Origin: Planctomycetota bacterium
Lineage (GTDB): Bacteria; Planctomycetota; B15-G4; JADJEK01
Assembly: GCA_016795255.1 (NCBI GenBank)
Contig: JAEUIB010000464.1
Location: forward strand, 1-13,226
Length of the DNA: 13,226 bases
Direction: 5' to 3'
Positions within the stretch are counted from its first letter, which is position 1. Every line of letters begins with the position of its first letter. The notes below the pieces were generated by a model that was given only the letters and a program-made list of their open reading frames with translations, did no database searches and was not told the origin of the DNA. Shown here in pieces: positions 6,673 through 13,226 of the stretch. Position numbers and translations under genes: made by a program.

Positions 6673-7584
6673 TCACGGCTTGGCGAGTTTGACGTCGATC
6701 GCGTGCCGCGCCCGGACCGCCCGGTCCCATTCGGCCAGCTCGATGGCCTCGACCGGACGCTCTTCGAGCTCGGCTTCGAGGTCGGCGCGCTGCTCCGCGT
6801 ACGGACGGGGGTCGGCCGGCAGGTGCGCGTCGACTTTCAGCAGGCGGAACACCGTGACCCCTTCGTTGGTCAGCGGCTCGACCGGCGCCAGCGCCCCGGG
6901 CTCGAGCTCGGCGGCGTGGACCAGCAACGGCTCGGCGGTCGAGCGCGCGATCGGCGCCAACAAGCCGCCGCGGACGGCCGAACGGTCGATCGAGTTCTGC
7001 TCGGCGAGCCGCGCGAAGTTCGCTCCTTCGGCGAGCTTCTCGGCCAGCTCGTCGGCTTTCTCGCGCTCTTTCACGACGATGACGCGGCACACCATGCGCT
7101 CGGCTTGGCGACTCGACAATCGCACCGTTCGCACGAGCAGCATCTGCTCGAGCACTTCGCGGCGGATCACGCTGCGATACGCCTCGGGCGTGATGCGGTA
7201 GCGGCTCGCGATGTAGCGCTCGAAGTCCTGGTCCGGTCCGGCCTCGAACGCGAACCGGTCCTGCTGGGACTTCAGCACGCGCCCCACCTCGAGCTCGAGC
7301 GCCGCGACGTCGACGAACACGCCGAGTCGCTCGGCCTCGAGTTGCAACACCTGCGCTCGCACCGTCGATTCGAGTGCGGCGTAGACCAGTTCGGTGTGCG
7401 TCGCGAACAGCTTGGCGAGCACCGCGTCGGCGCCGACGTCGACGCCGTCGACCGTCGCGAGGCCGCGCTGATGCACGGGATCGACGCCGCTCCACTCACG
7501 CAGTCGCTCGGGGCCGAGTCGTGTCGGGTCCTCCGTCGCGGCGAGCGCCCCGACGGTCAGGAACAGCCAGCCCGCTGCGATCAC
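6673..7584 (-). CDS. Exported parvulin-like (SurA/PrsA-type) protein
   Basis: The called protein is 303 aa with a GTG start at 7584-7582, whose GTGA overlaps the stop of the preceding gene. It gives a short signal-like N-terminus (MIAAGWLFLTVGALA then ATEDP). The frame is open further upstream, but that part lies inside the neighbouring gene and looks like noncoding read-through. Residues 45-160 are helical, as in SurA N-terminal chaperone regions. Residues 165-252 read as a parvulin fold: VCRVIVVKEREKADELAEKL, GANFARLAEQNSID, SAVRGGLLAPI, and EGVTVFRLLKVD. The two histidines typical of active parvulins (ArHIL and GxH positions) are absent, so isomerase activity is doubtful and a holdase role more likely. 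As the last gene of a pseudopilin operon it may help fold the exported products. Confidence 0.75.
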   Translation of the reverse strand: MIAAGWLFLTVGALAATEDPTRLGPERLREWSGVDPVHQRGLATVDGVDVGADAVLAKLFATHTELVYAALESTVRAQVLQLEAERLGVFVDVAALELEVGRVLKSQQDRFAFEAGPDQDFERYIASRYRITPEAYRSVIRREVLEQMLLVRTVRLSSRQAERMVCRVIVVKEREKADELAEKLAEGANFARLAEQNSIDRSAVRGGLLAPIARSTAEPLLVHAAELEPGALAPVEPLTNEGVTVFRLLKVDAHLPADPRPYAEQRADLEAELEERPVEAIELAEWDRAVRARHAIDVKLAKP

Positions 7585-9116
7585 TTGAACTTGACGAGAC
7601 GATCGAAGCCGAGCGTCTTGCACCGGGGACACGGGACCGCCTCTTCCGACTCGCCGTTCGAGCCACGGTTGGTCAGGTAGAACTCGAGCGAACCATTGCC
7701 CGAACACGTCGAGCAGAAGCGCTGGTCGAGCGTGATCACGTTCACCTTGCCGGCCTTCTCGGCGAAGAACGCGAGCAGGAACGACAGTCGCTCGTCGGTG
7801 CTCGCGGCCGCCCACCACTCGTCCGGCGTCGGCGGGACGTCGGCGATGACGTCCGCGGCCTGCTTGCGCTTCGCGTTGCGCGCCTCGCGCGCCTTCGCCT
7901 TCTCTTTCAGCTTCTCGTTGATCTTGTCCTCGAGCGACTTCTCGCCGCCCTTCTTCTTCGCGTCCTCGGCGTCCTTCGCTTCCTTCTCCTTGGCTTCCTT
8001 CGCCGCGGCGAGCGCCTTCTTGTCGTAGCCCTTCTTCGAGTCCTCACCGAGGATGAACGTGCCGCCGCCGTACGACGCGGTGTTCGGCGAGCCGTCCGAG
8101 CCCCGTTCTTCCCACAGCGCGAGCACCGCGTCGGGCTCGATCTTGAGGAACTTGGCGAGACGCTCGACCGTCGCCTCGAACGCTTCCTCCTGCGCGAACG
8201 TCATCGATTCGCCGAGGCTCTTCTTGCGGTCGTACGCGTAGGGCTGCAGCACCTGCTTCTCGAGGATGCTGAAGAAGTTCGTCCGCAGTCCGGCGAGCAT
8301 CGCCTGCTTCTGGCGGACCGCGATGTCCTTCATCTCGCGCTGCACCTGCGCGAGCTGGCGCGACGACGGCCACTTCGTGACGAACTCCTGCGCCAGCGCC
8401 GCCGCTTCGGGGAAGCGCTTGTGCGCCTTCAGCGACCGCACGCGCATCAGGACGTCGGTCTGCTCGCGCTCGGCCATCTTGACGTCGAGCAGCACCAGGC
8501 GCTCGCGGATCAGATCGCGCTTCGGGAACTCGGGATCGAGTTCGAGGCAGGTCGCGTGGCACTGCTTCGCTTGCTCGAACAGCGTCAACCCTTCGGCGGT
8601 CAGCGCGAGGTTGTACCAGTCGACCGCGCGCGTCTGGTCGATCTTGGCCAGCGTCCGTTCGAACAACGCCGTCGGCTCTTCGACGTCGAGCGCATCGACG
8701 ACGACCGTCTCGATGTTGCGGATCGTCGACTGCGGCACGCGCGTGATCTCGTTCTTGCGGCGGATCAGCACCGCGTCGCCCTCGCGGCCGCCGTCGATGC
8801 CGATGATCTCGCCGGTCGCCGTCGTGACCTTCAGCGCGTCGAGCTGCACCACCGGCGCTTCGTCGCCGGAGAAGCCGTACGCGCGCTTGATCCGTTCGAC
8901 GTCGCGGCCGAGCACCTGGTCCCAGCGCAGGCGAAGCACGCCGCCGTTGTCGTCGCGGCGCAGCGTCACGCCCGACGCTTCGTCGAACCCGTTGTCGAGG
9001 ATCACGCCGGACACCGGCGTTCCGTCGGCGAGATGCAGCGTGATCGGCTTCTCTTCGACCGCGGGGGGCGCGAACCACACGACCGACAGTACGCACGCGA
9101 ACAGGGTCGGCATCAT
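7581..9116 (-). CDS. Exported protein with TPR-like middle and C-terminal Cys4 motif, function unknown
   Basis: I do not recognise a named family for this 511-aa protein. Residues 1-18 are a short hydrophobic signal-like segment. Residues 24-140 are beta-rich (for example ITLHLADGTPVSGVILDNGF), like small SH3/Tudor-type modules seen in exported proteins. About 163-265 is helical and TPR-like (WYNLALTAEGLTLFEQAKQC, then LELDPEFPKR). A Lys/Glu/Ala-rich charged region (360-417) is probably coiled coil or disordered. The end carries CSTC (468-471) and CPRC (496-499), a likely zinc-binding Cys4 pair; CSTCSGNG resembles the DnaJ CxxCxGxG repeat. Start ATG 9116 has GGGAG 6 nt upstream; a second ATG directly follows. 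The gene lies 16 nt after the GspI-like gene and overlaps the next by four bases, so it belongs to the pseudopilin operon. Confidence 0.85.
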   Translation of the reverse strand: MMPTLFACVLSVVWFAPPAVEEKPITLHLADGTPVSGVILDNGFDEASGVTLRRDDNGGVLRLRWDQVLGRDVERIKRAYGFSGDEAPVVQLDALKVTTATGEIIGIDGGREGDAVLIRRKNEITRVPQSTIRNIETVVVDALDVEEPTALFERTLAKIDQTRAVDWYNLALTAEGLTLFEQAKQCHATCLELDPEFPKRDLIRERLVLLDVKMAEREQTDVLMRVRSLKAHKRFPEAAALAQEFVTKWPSSRQLAQVQREMKDIAVRQKQAMLAGLRTNFFSILEKQVLQPYAYDRKKSLGESMTFAQEEAFEATVERLAKFLKIEPDAVLALWEERGSDGSPNTASYGGGTFILGEDSKKGYDKKALAAAKEAKEKEAKDAEDAKKKGGEKSLEDKINEKLKEKAKAREARNAKRKQAADVIADVPPTPDEWWAAASTDERLSFLLAFFAEKAGKVNVITLDQRFCSTCSGNGSLEFYLTNRGSNGESEEAVPCPRCKTLGFDRLVKFK

Positions 9117-9122
9117 GACGGA

Positions 9123-9127
9123 CTCCC
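9123..9127 (-). promoter_or_regulatory. Shine-Dalgarno GGGAG for the Cys4 protein gene
   Basis: On the minus strand GGGAG lies 6 nt before ATG 9116, within the 16-nt spacer after the GspI-like gene. It supports this start. Confidence 0.65.
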
Positions 9128-9132
9128 GACGC

Positions 9133-9603
9133 TCACTTCGAGCCGCCCGACGACGCGGGCGACACCGTGGAGCGGTCTTTCTTGGCCTTGCGGATCAGCG
9201 CCTCGGGCGTGGCCCGGGGACGCAGGTACAACGTAAACGAATCCCCACGCTCTCGTCCCGCGTCCATCGCGAACACGGACACCTGGGCGACCACGCCCGC
9301 GGTCCATCCCCGCGCCGGATCCACGGAGAACGTGGCCGAGTAGTAGAGGTTGCGCTCGCCCGGGACCGGGACTTTGACGATCGGCTTCAACTCGGCATTG
9401 GGATCGACGACCGCGTCGAGTTCGGCCCGGATCAGCGCCTGCACTTCCGGCGATGCGATGGCGGTGCGCGCGCGACGGGTCGCGTCGCGGTGCATGCCGA
9501 GCGCCGCGGTGAACAGCCCGAGCACGCCGACGATGCCGACGAGGAAGACGAGCATCGCCACCAGCACTTCGAGCAGCGTGAAACCCCGCGGTGCGCGCTT
9601 CAT
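9133..9603 (-). CDS. GspI/PilV-like minor pseudopilin
   Basis: This 156-aa protein begins with a type IV prepilin leader: MKRAPRG, then FTLLEVLVAMLVFLVGIVGV. Cleavage by a prepilin peptidase is expected after Gly7, with Phe at +1 and Glu at +5 (E12), followed by the hydrophobic helix that anchors and packs the pilin. The 'TLLEVLVAM' form is typical of GspI/PilV minor pilins. The globular part is short: a helical segment rich in Arg/Ala (40-66) and strands NLYYSATFSV and GVVAQVSVFA, ending in a basic Ser/Gly tail. The start ATG 9603-9601 overlaps the stop of the GspJ-like gene (ATGA) and no separate Shine-Dalgarno is visible, so translation is likely coupled. Type II secretion versus type IV pilus membership cannot be settled from this gene. 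Confidence 0.88.
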   Translation of the reverse strand: MKRAPRGFTLLEVLVAMLVFLVGIVGVLGLFTAALGMHRDATRRARTAIASPEVQALIRAELDAVVDPNAELKPIVKVPVPGERNLYYSATFSVDPARGWTAGVVAQVSVFAMDAGRERGDSFTLYLRPRATPEALIRKAKKDRSTVSPASSGGSK

Positions 9604-10751
9604 TCGTCGTTCCAGTCTTCGCGGTACACCGGGATCTCGATCGTGCGCTCGATCGTCTCGCCGAAGTGGATGCGCGCTCCTTCGGCGTGCTGGACCGCGG
9701 CCGTGCCGCGCTGGCCGCGGACGATCCGCACCTCGCCGCCGGCGACGTCGGAGAAGCCGATCCACTCGGAGTCGATCTTGACGAGCTTGTGCTCGCGCAC
9801 GCCGCGCTCGAACGGGCGCAGGTCGCCGACGCGCATCGACTTCGCGCTCGCCGGTAGATCCGCGCCGAGCGTCAGGCTGCGCGTCTCGTCGGCGTCCTGT
9901 TCGACGACCAGCGTCACGCGGACGAAGCGCGGCACGACGTCGTCGTCGGCGCGCGCGAGCGACGACTTGTCCTTCGCGAGCAGGAACCGATTCGCACCGG
10001 TCTTGTCGAGCAGCACGGCGCGCGTCGAGTCCCACGTCGTCTGCGGGCCCTCGACCGAGTTCGGCACGTCGTCCCACGATCGCGTGTCGCGCGCCCAGAA
10101 CTCGAAGCCGAGATAGAGCACGTTGTCGGCCATCACGGTGCCGTCTTGCAGCACGCGCTTCGCTTCGTCGAGCGCGCCTTGCGCGAACACGGAATCGGCG
10201 CTCGCGATCGGAGTGCGGAACATCCGGACCAGCGCCATCAGCGCCGGATCGGTTCCCTTCTGCGCCGGCAAGCGGATCGTCGTGTACGCGACTTCGGCGA
10301 GGCCACCCGGAGCCAGAGCCCCCGCGCCACCGCCGACCGTGAGGTCGTCGGACGTGCCCGCGGCTCCCGCCGTCTCGCCCGCTCGGCGCAGGCGCGCGTC
10401 GAACCGCTCCTCGGGACACGCGCGGACGAAGCGCAGCCGTTGGAGGAACGCTTCCTCGGTCTTGTCGCCGTCGAGGTCGAACAAGCCGTAGTCGGCGATC
10501 ATCCGCACCGGCGCATCGGTCGCGCCCGGAGTCTGCTCCGACACGAGCATCGCCAGATCCGACGCGATCTGATCGATCAGCGCGGTCGTCTTCTCGATCG
10601 ACTCCTTGCGGGACTCGCCGGTCTTCCACAGCTCGAGCCCGTTCTTCACCATCTGGAACAACATCGCCGCGAGGATGCCGAACAGCGCGATCGCCGCCAG
10701 CAACTCGATCAGCGTGAAGCCGCGTGCGCGGCGGCGACGCAATGCCGTCAT
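9600..10751 (-). CDS. GspJ/PilW-like pseudopilin with inserted beta module
   Basis: This 383-aa protein has a prepilin leader MTALRRRRARG, then FTLIELLAAIALFGILAAML; cleavage after Gly11 with Glu at +5 (E16) is expected. The helix continues into QIASDLAMLVSEQ, as in GspJ/PilW proteins, and the strand VPRFVRVTLVVEQ (273-285) fits the GspJ core. It is longer than GspJ (about 200 aa). A low-complexity Gly/Ala loop lies at 126-150, and a module at 322-364 (HKLVKIDSEWIGFS, RIVRGQRGTAAVQHAEG) sits just before the final strand RTIEIPVY. The same module type occurs in the upstream protein. Start ATG 10751 overlaps the upstream stop (ATGA) and has GAGG 7 nt before it; the other ATG at 10757 is too close to that site. 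It probably forms the pseudopilus tip complex with the GspI-like partner. Confidence 0.88.
   Translation of the reverse strand: MTALRRRRARGFTLIELLAAIALFGILAAMLFQMVKNGLELWKTGESRKESIEKTTALIDQIASDLAMLVSEQTPGATDAPVRMIADYGLFDLDGDKTEEAFLQRLRFVRACPEERFDARLRRAGETAGAAGTSDDLTVGGGAGALAPGGLAEVAYTTIRLPAQKGTDPALMALVRMFRTPIASADSVFAQGALDEAKRVLQDGTVMADNVLYLGFEFWARDTRSWDDVPNSVEGPQTTWDSTRAVLLDKTGANRFLLAKDKSSLARADDDVVPRFVRVTLVVEQDADETRSLTLGADLPASAKSMRVGDLRPFERGVREHKLVKIDSEWIGFSDVAGGEVRIVRGQRGTAAVQHAEGARIHFGETIERTIEIPVYREDWNDE
9657..9791 (-). other. Copy of the RG-GT-H-G beta module inside the pseudopilin
   Basis: Residues 322-366 of the GspJ-like protein read VKIDSEWIGFSDVAGGEVRI, then VRGQRGTAAVQHAEGARI. The pattern E-W-I-x-[FY]-S...[LV]-x-[IV]-x-RG-x-x-GT-x-A-x-x-H-x-x-G recurs in the neighbouring large protein. 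Confidence 0.6.
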
Positions 10752-13226
10752 CGCCATTCCTCGTGGCGGATCGTCGCCGGTCCGGCGATCCACTCGACGC
10801 CGACCGCCGTCAGGTGCGGCGCTTTCTTCCAGTCGTTGTTGCCACCGCGCAGGCGCGGCGGATCGGGATCGAGCACGCCGACGTCGTACGCGCCTTCGTG
10901 GAATCGCGTGAACACGCGCAGCTCGAGCTCGTCGCCCTGGCGCAGCACGAGATTGCGGGCGTCCTGCGTCGCCGGAGCGTCGAACTGGAACACGTCCTTC
11001 GACGTCGCCGGATCGTCGGTGAACGAACCGCGACCGCCGACGCGCGCCTGGACGACGACGTCCGCGAGCTTCGAACCGCCCGTCGTCTCCCACGTCACTT
11101 CGCGGAAGAACGCGCCGCGTCCTTGGACGCGCAGACCGAGGTAGCCGAGCTCGGGATCGTCGGACCGCGGATGCCAGCGGTCCTCGTATCGAGCCGGGAA
11201 TACGTAGACGAGTCCGTCCTGCTGATGCGACCCGGCCGTCGTCCCGAAGCGACCGCGCAACAGGCCGCTTTCGGCCTTGGTGTCCGGATCGCGCCAACTC
11301 GGCATCAGCAGGCGATTGCCTTCGATGCGCGAGTAGCCGAGCAGCTCCTTCCCGATCAGCACCGTGCCGCGCATCGGGAAGTCGACCGCGTCGGCGATCT
11401 CGATGCGCTCGTCCTTCTCGGACATCGTGCGATCGAGCCGGGACACGCGCAGGAACGTCATCTCGCGCACCGAGCACCCTTCCGGGTGGTACTGGATCGG
11501 CGTGCCGAGCCAGCCGCGGCCGTTCTCGGCGACCGTCAGTTCGGCTTCCTCGTCGTTGATCATGTCGATCTGGCTGATCGCGATCAGCTCGTCGTCGACC
11601 AGGATCACGAAGCCGTCCTGCGGCAGGTTCGACGTCGGATCGATCGCTTCGACCGCCGCGCCGCCGCGCGACCACAGGTTGTAACGGAGCTCGTCCCGCT
11701 CGAGGTACAGCTTGTTCTTCTCGAGCCCGTCGTCGCGCGAAAGGATGTATCGCGGATGCCGCGGCAGCTCCTGCGCCGGCGTCAGCGGCGTGAAGAACTC
11801 GAGTTCGTCGATCGTCGCCGGGACCGGCGACGGCGTGCCCTGGAAGTCCGCGCCGACGTACAACTGCTCGCCGATCTCCGTCGGCAGCTCGCCCGACGGG
11901 AACTTGAGGATGCGCGTCACGTCGCGCGACTCGATGTTCAGGTTGGCGAGCGCATTGACCGCCGCGTTCGGACTCGACGGGTCGACTTCGCTGAACATCT
12001 GCCAGAAGTTCGATTCGAAGTCGCCGGTCGTGCCCTCTTCGAAGGCGACGTGACAGGCGCTGCCGAACCATCCTTCGGCGTCGTCGTCGCAGTACGACCA
12101 GTTCACGCGATGCTGTTCTCGTGCACCGGTCTTCGGATCGATCGCGGTCACGAAGTCGCGAGCGCCCGGGCGCCCGGTGTAGATCTCGTTGCGGCGATGC
12201 GTGCGGAACACCGGGATCATGCGCTCGTTCAGCGCGTGGTTCTGGGCCTTCGTGCCGAGCACTCCGCGGAACGCGAGGACGCCGCCGTCGAGCAGCGTCG
12301 CCGGCATGTTCGCCGCGGTCGCGATCTCGTTCTTGTCGTTCTGCGTCGCGCCGATCTCCTCGTAGTTCAGCGCGATCGCGAGGTCCTCGGCCTTCGGCAC
12401 GTTCCCCGACTTCGCGGTGTACTTCTCGGTCATGTAGCGGCCGAGGATCTCGATCACGCGGCGCAGTCGCTGCGGGTTGTCGCGCACGAAGAAGCCGTCA
12501 CCGATCGTGTCGTAGCGCACCCATTCGGTCTTGCTGACGCCGGTGCCGCCGAGCCCGATCTGCACCAGCTCGGGCCGCGTGCCCGGGGTCAGCGCGCCTT
12601 GATTGCCGGTCGGCAGCGCCTGCTTGTTGCCGGTGTTGCTCTCGATCGGCTCCGGGACGGCGAACTTGTCGTCCTTCGCGAGGTCGACGTTGCCGCCGAC
12701 GCCGATGCTGATCGGCACGACGAAGATCGGCTGGTACGGATCGTGGTTCGACGCGTTCGGCGGCATCAGCATCCACCGATAGACGTGGACGCGCGGCGTC
12801 GTCGCCATCTGGTCGATCTCGCTCGCGGTGCCCGTCGACTTGAGGTTCGACTGCGGCGTCCACTTCGTGCCGTTCAGAGCCGCCGGAGCGCGCTGCACTC
12901 CGGTCAGCCGCGAGCCGTCGAACCCGCCGTATCGGATGACTTCGCCGAGGCCGATGATCGCGCCCTTCGGCGTCTTGCCGGCGCGCGAGTAGCCGATGTC
13001 GATCTCGATGCCGGGACCGAGTTGGATCTGCGAGTTGCCGCCGTTGCTCGGCGGCGGTCCGGCCGCGGACACGATCAGCGCGAAGCCGCCGTCCTTCTGG
13101 AACACGCCGGCGAGCGATCCACCACCGCCGCCGCCGTTCGGCTTCGGCTTCACCGCCGGGACGAGCGGGATCTCGGTGACCGTCTCGTCCATGCCTTCGC
13201 CGATCTGGATCGACGGCGGCGCGTTC
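10748..13226 (-). CDS. Large exported-type protein with repeated beta modules, 5' end outside window
   Basis: The frame stays open to the window edge, so at least 825 aa are visible and the true start is probably beyond 13226; ATG 13192 is only the first methionine in view. Numbering from that Met, a poly-Gly linker lies at 20-25. Degenerate copies of one module are seen at about 80-109 (GLGEVIRYGGFDGSRLTGVQ), 220-330 (KTEWVRYDTIGDGFFV, then AFRGVLGTKAQNHALNERM after an insertion), 529-578 (LVDDELIAIS, NGRGWLGTPIQYHPEG) and 610-666 (VLIGKELLGYS, LLRGRFGTTAGSHQQDG). The last 110 residues form another beta-rich domain (VVVQARVGG, DELELRVFTRF). No enzyme motif or family name is recognised. It overlaps the GspJ-like gene by ATGA, so it is probably a substrate, tip component or large minor pilin of that system; a prepilin leader would lie upstream of the window. 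Confidence 0.8.
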   Translation of the reverse strand, partial: NAPPSIQIGEGMDETVTEIPLVPAVKPKPNGGGGGGSLAGVFQKDGGFALIVSAAGPPPSNGGNSQIQLGPGIEIDIGYSRAGKTPKGAIIGLGEVIRYGGFDGSRLTGVQRAPAALNGTKWTPQSNLKSTGTASEIDQMATTPRVHVYRWMLMPPNASNHDPYQPIFVVPISIGVGGNVDLAKDDKFAVPEPIESNTGNKQALPTGNQGALTPGTRPELVQIGLGGTGVSKTEWVRYDTIGDGFFVRDNPQRLRRVIEILGRYMTEKYTAKSGNVPKAEDLAIALNYEEIGATQNDKNEIATAANMPATLLDGGVLAFRGVLGTKAQNHALNERMIPVFRTHRRNEIYTGRPGARDFVTAIDPKTGAREQHRVNWSYCDDDAEGWFGSACHVAFEEGTTGDFESNFWQMFSEVDPSSPNAAVNALANLNIESRDVTRILKFPSGELPTEIGEQLYVGADFQGTPSPVPATIDELEFFTPLTPAQELPRHPRYILSRDDGLEKNKLYLERDELRYNLWSRGGAAVEAIDPTSNLPQDGFVILVDDELIAISQIDMINDEEAELTVAENGRGWLGTPIQYHPEGCSVREMTFLRVSRLDRTMSEKDERIEIADAVDFPMRGTVLIGKELLGYSRIEGNRLLMPSWRDPDTKAESGLLRGRFGTTAGSHQQDGLVYVFPARYEDRWHPRSDDPELGYLGLRVQGRGAFFREVTWETTGGSKLADVVVQARVGGRGSFTDDPATSKDVFQFDAPATQDARNLVLRQGDELELRVFTRFHEGAYDVGVLDPDPPRLRGGNNDWKKAPHLTAVGVEWIAGPATIRHEEWR
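10759..10762 (-). promoter_or_regulatory. Shine-Dalgarno GAGG deciding the GspJ-like start
   Basis: On the minus strand GAGG lies inside the last codons of the upstream gene, 7 nt before ATG 10751 but only 2 nt before ATG 10757. The spacing favours the 10751 start. Confidence 0.6.
11195..11365 (-). other. Best-preserved beta module copy in the large protein
   Basis: Residues 610-666 contain VLIGKELLGYSRIEGNRLLM, an insertion, then GLLRGRFGTTAGSHQQDG and VYVF. This is the clearest copy of the module and the one most like the copy in the pseudopilin. Confidence 0.6.
11459..11608 (-). other. Second beta module copy in the large protein
   Basis: Residues 529-578 contain VILVDDELIAISQIDM, ELTVAENGRGWLGTP and YHPEGCSV, in the same order as the other copies but with the RG and GT positions less exact (GRG, LGT). 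Confidence 0.5.

Noticed and set aside
7585..7818. Upstream extension of the parvulin-like frame (78 more codons)
   Set aside because: It overlaps the 3' end of the Cys4 gene, lacks similarity to anything recognisable, and would bury the signal-like segment. The GTG at 7584 fits the operon's overlapping style.
9093..9116. Possible lipobox LFAC at residues 5-8 of the Cys4 protein
   Set aside because: Only seven residues precede the Cys, too short for a lipoprotein signal, and Phe at -2 is off consensus.
6655..9236. Long plus-strand open frames opposite the parvulin-like and Cys4 genes
   Set aside because: They are Arg-rich antisense shadows without a plausible start context. The minus-strand genes have signal-like ends, Shine-Dalgarno sites and coupled junctions.
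11195..13226. Prophage or phage tail gene cluster
   Set aside because: The module resembles phage tail domains, but no terminase, portal, capsid, integrase or lysis gene is seen, and the downstream coupled genes are pseudopilins.

Overview
The window is a high-GC bacterial chromosomal segment that is almost entirely coding. No phylogenetic marker was compared, so the host is an inference: high GC, prepilin-leader proteins beside large secreted beta-rich proteins, and a scattered rnpA/yidD locus would fit Planctomycetota or a similar deep-branching group. No mobile element, CRISPR array, rRNA or tRNA was seen.

Left part, + strand (1-3571). The window opens in the last third of a nucleoside diphosphate kinase gene. 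A short hairpin-bearing gap leads to an RqcH/NFACT-family gene, which is related to ribosome quality control. Its stop codon lies in a 9-nt tandem repeat. Next comes a translationally overlapped trio: a TPR lipoprotein, rnpA (RNase P protein, GTG start) and yidD (membrane protein insertion factor). rpmH and yidC, the usual neighbours of rnpA and yidD, are absent.

A 78-nt convergent gap (3572-3649) holds a long imperfect inverted repeat, probably a two-way terminator.

Right part, - strand (13226 down to 3650), read right to left. The first five genes look like one coupled operon: a large 5'-truncated protein built partly from degenerate beta-type modules, a GspJ/PilW-like pseudopilin, a GspI/PilV-like pseudopilin, an exported TPR/Cys4 protein, and an exported parvulin-like protein. 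Start and stop codons overlap at 10748-10751, 9600-9603 and 7581-7584. After a 123-nt gap with a candidate promoter come scpB (chromosome condensation) and, 11 nt later, a membrane-anchored PpiD/SurA-like chaperone.

Taken together, the minus-strand genes suggest export and assembly of a pseudopilus-associated surface or secreted protein with periplasmic folding helpers. The plus-strand genes are translation, tRNA-processing and membrane-insertion housekeeping functions. The least ordinary feature is a repeated 'E-(W/L/V)-I-x-Y ... RG-x-x-GT-x-A-x-x-H-x-x-G' module. It recurs in the large protein and is also inserted near the C-terminus of the adjacent pseudopilin.
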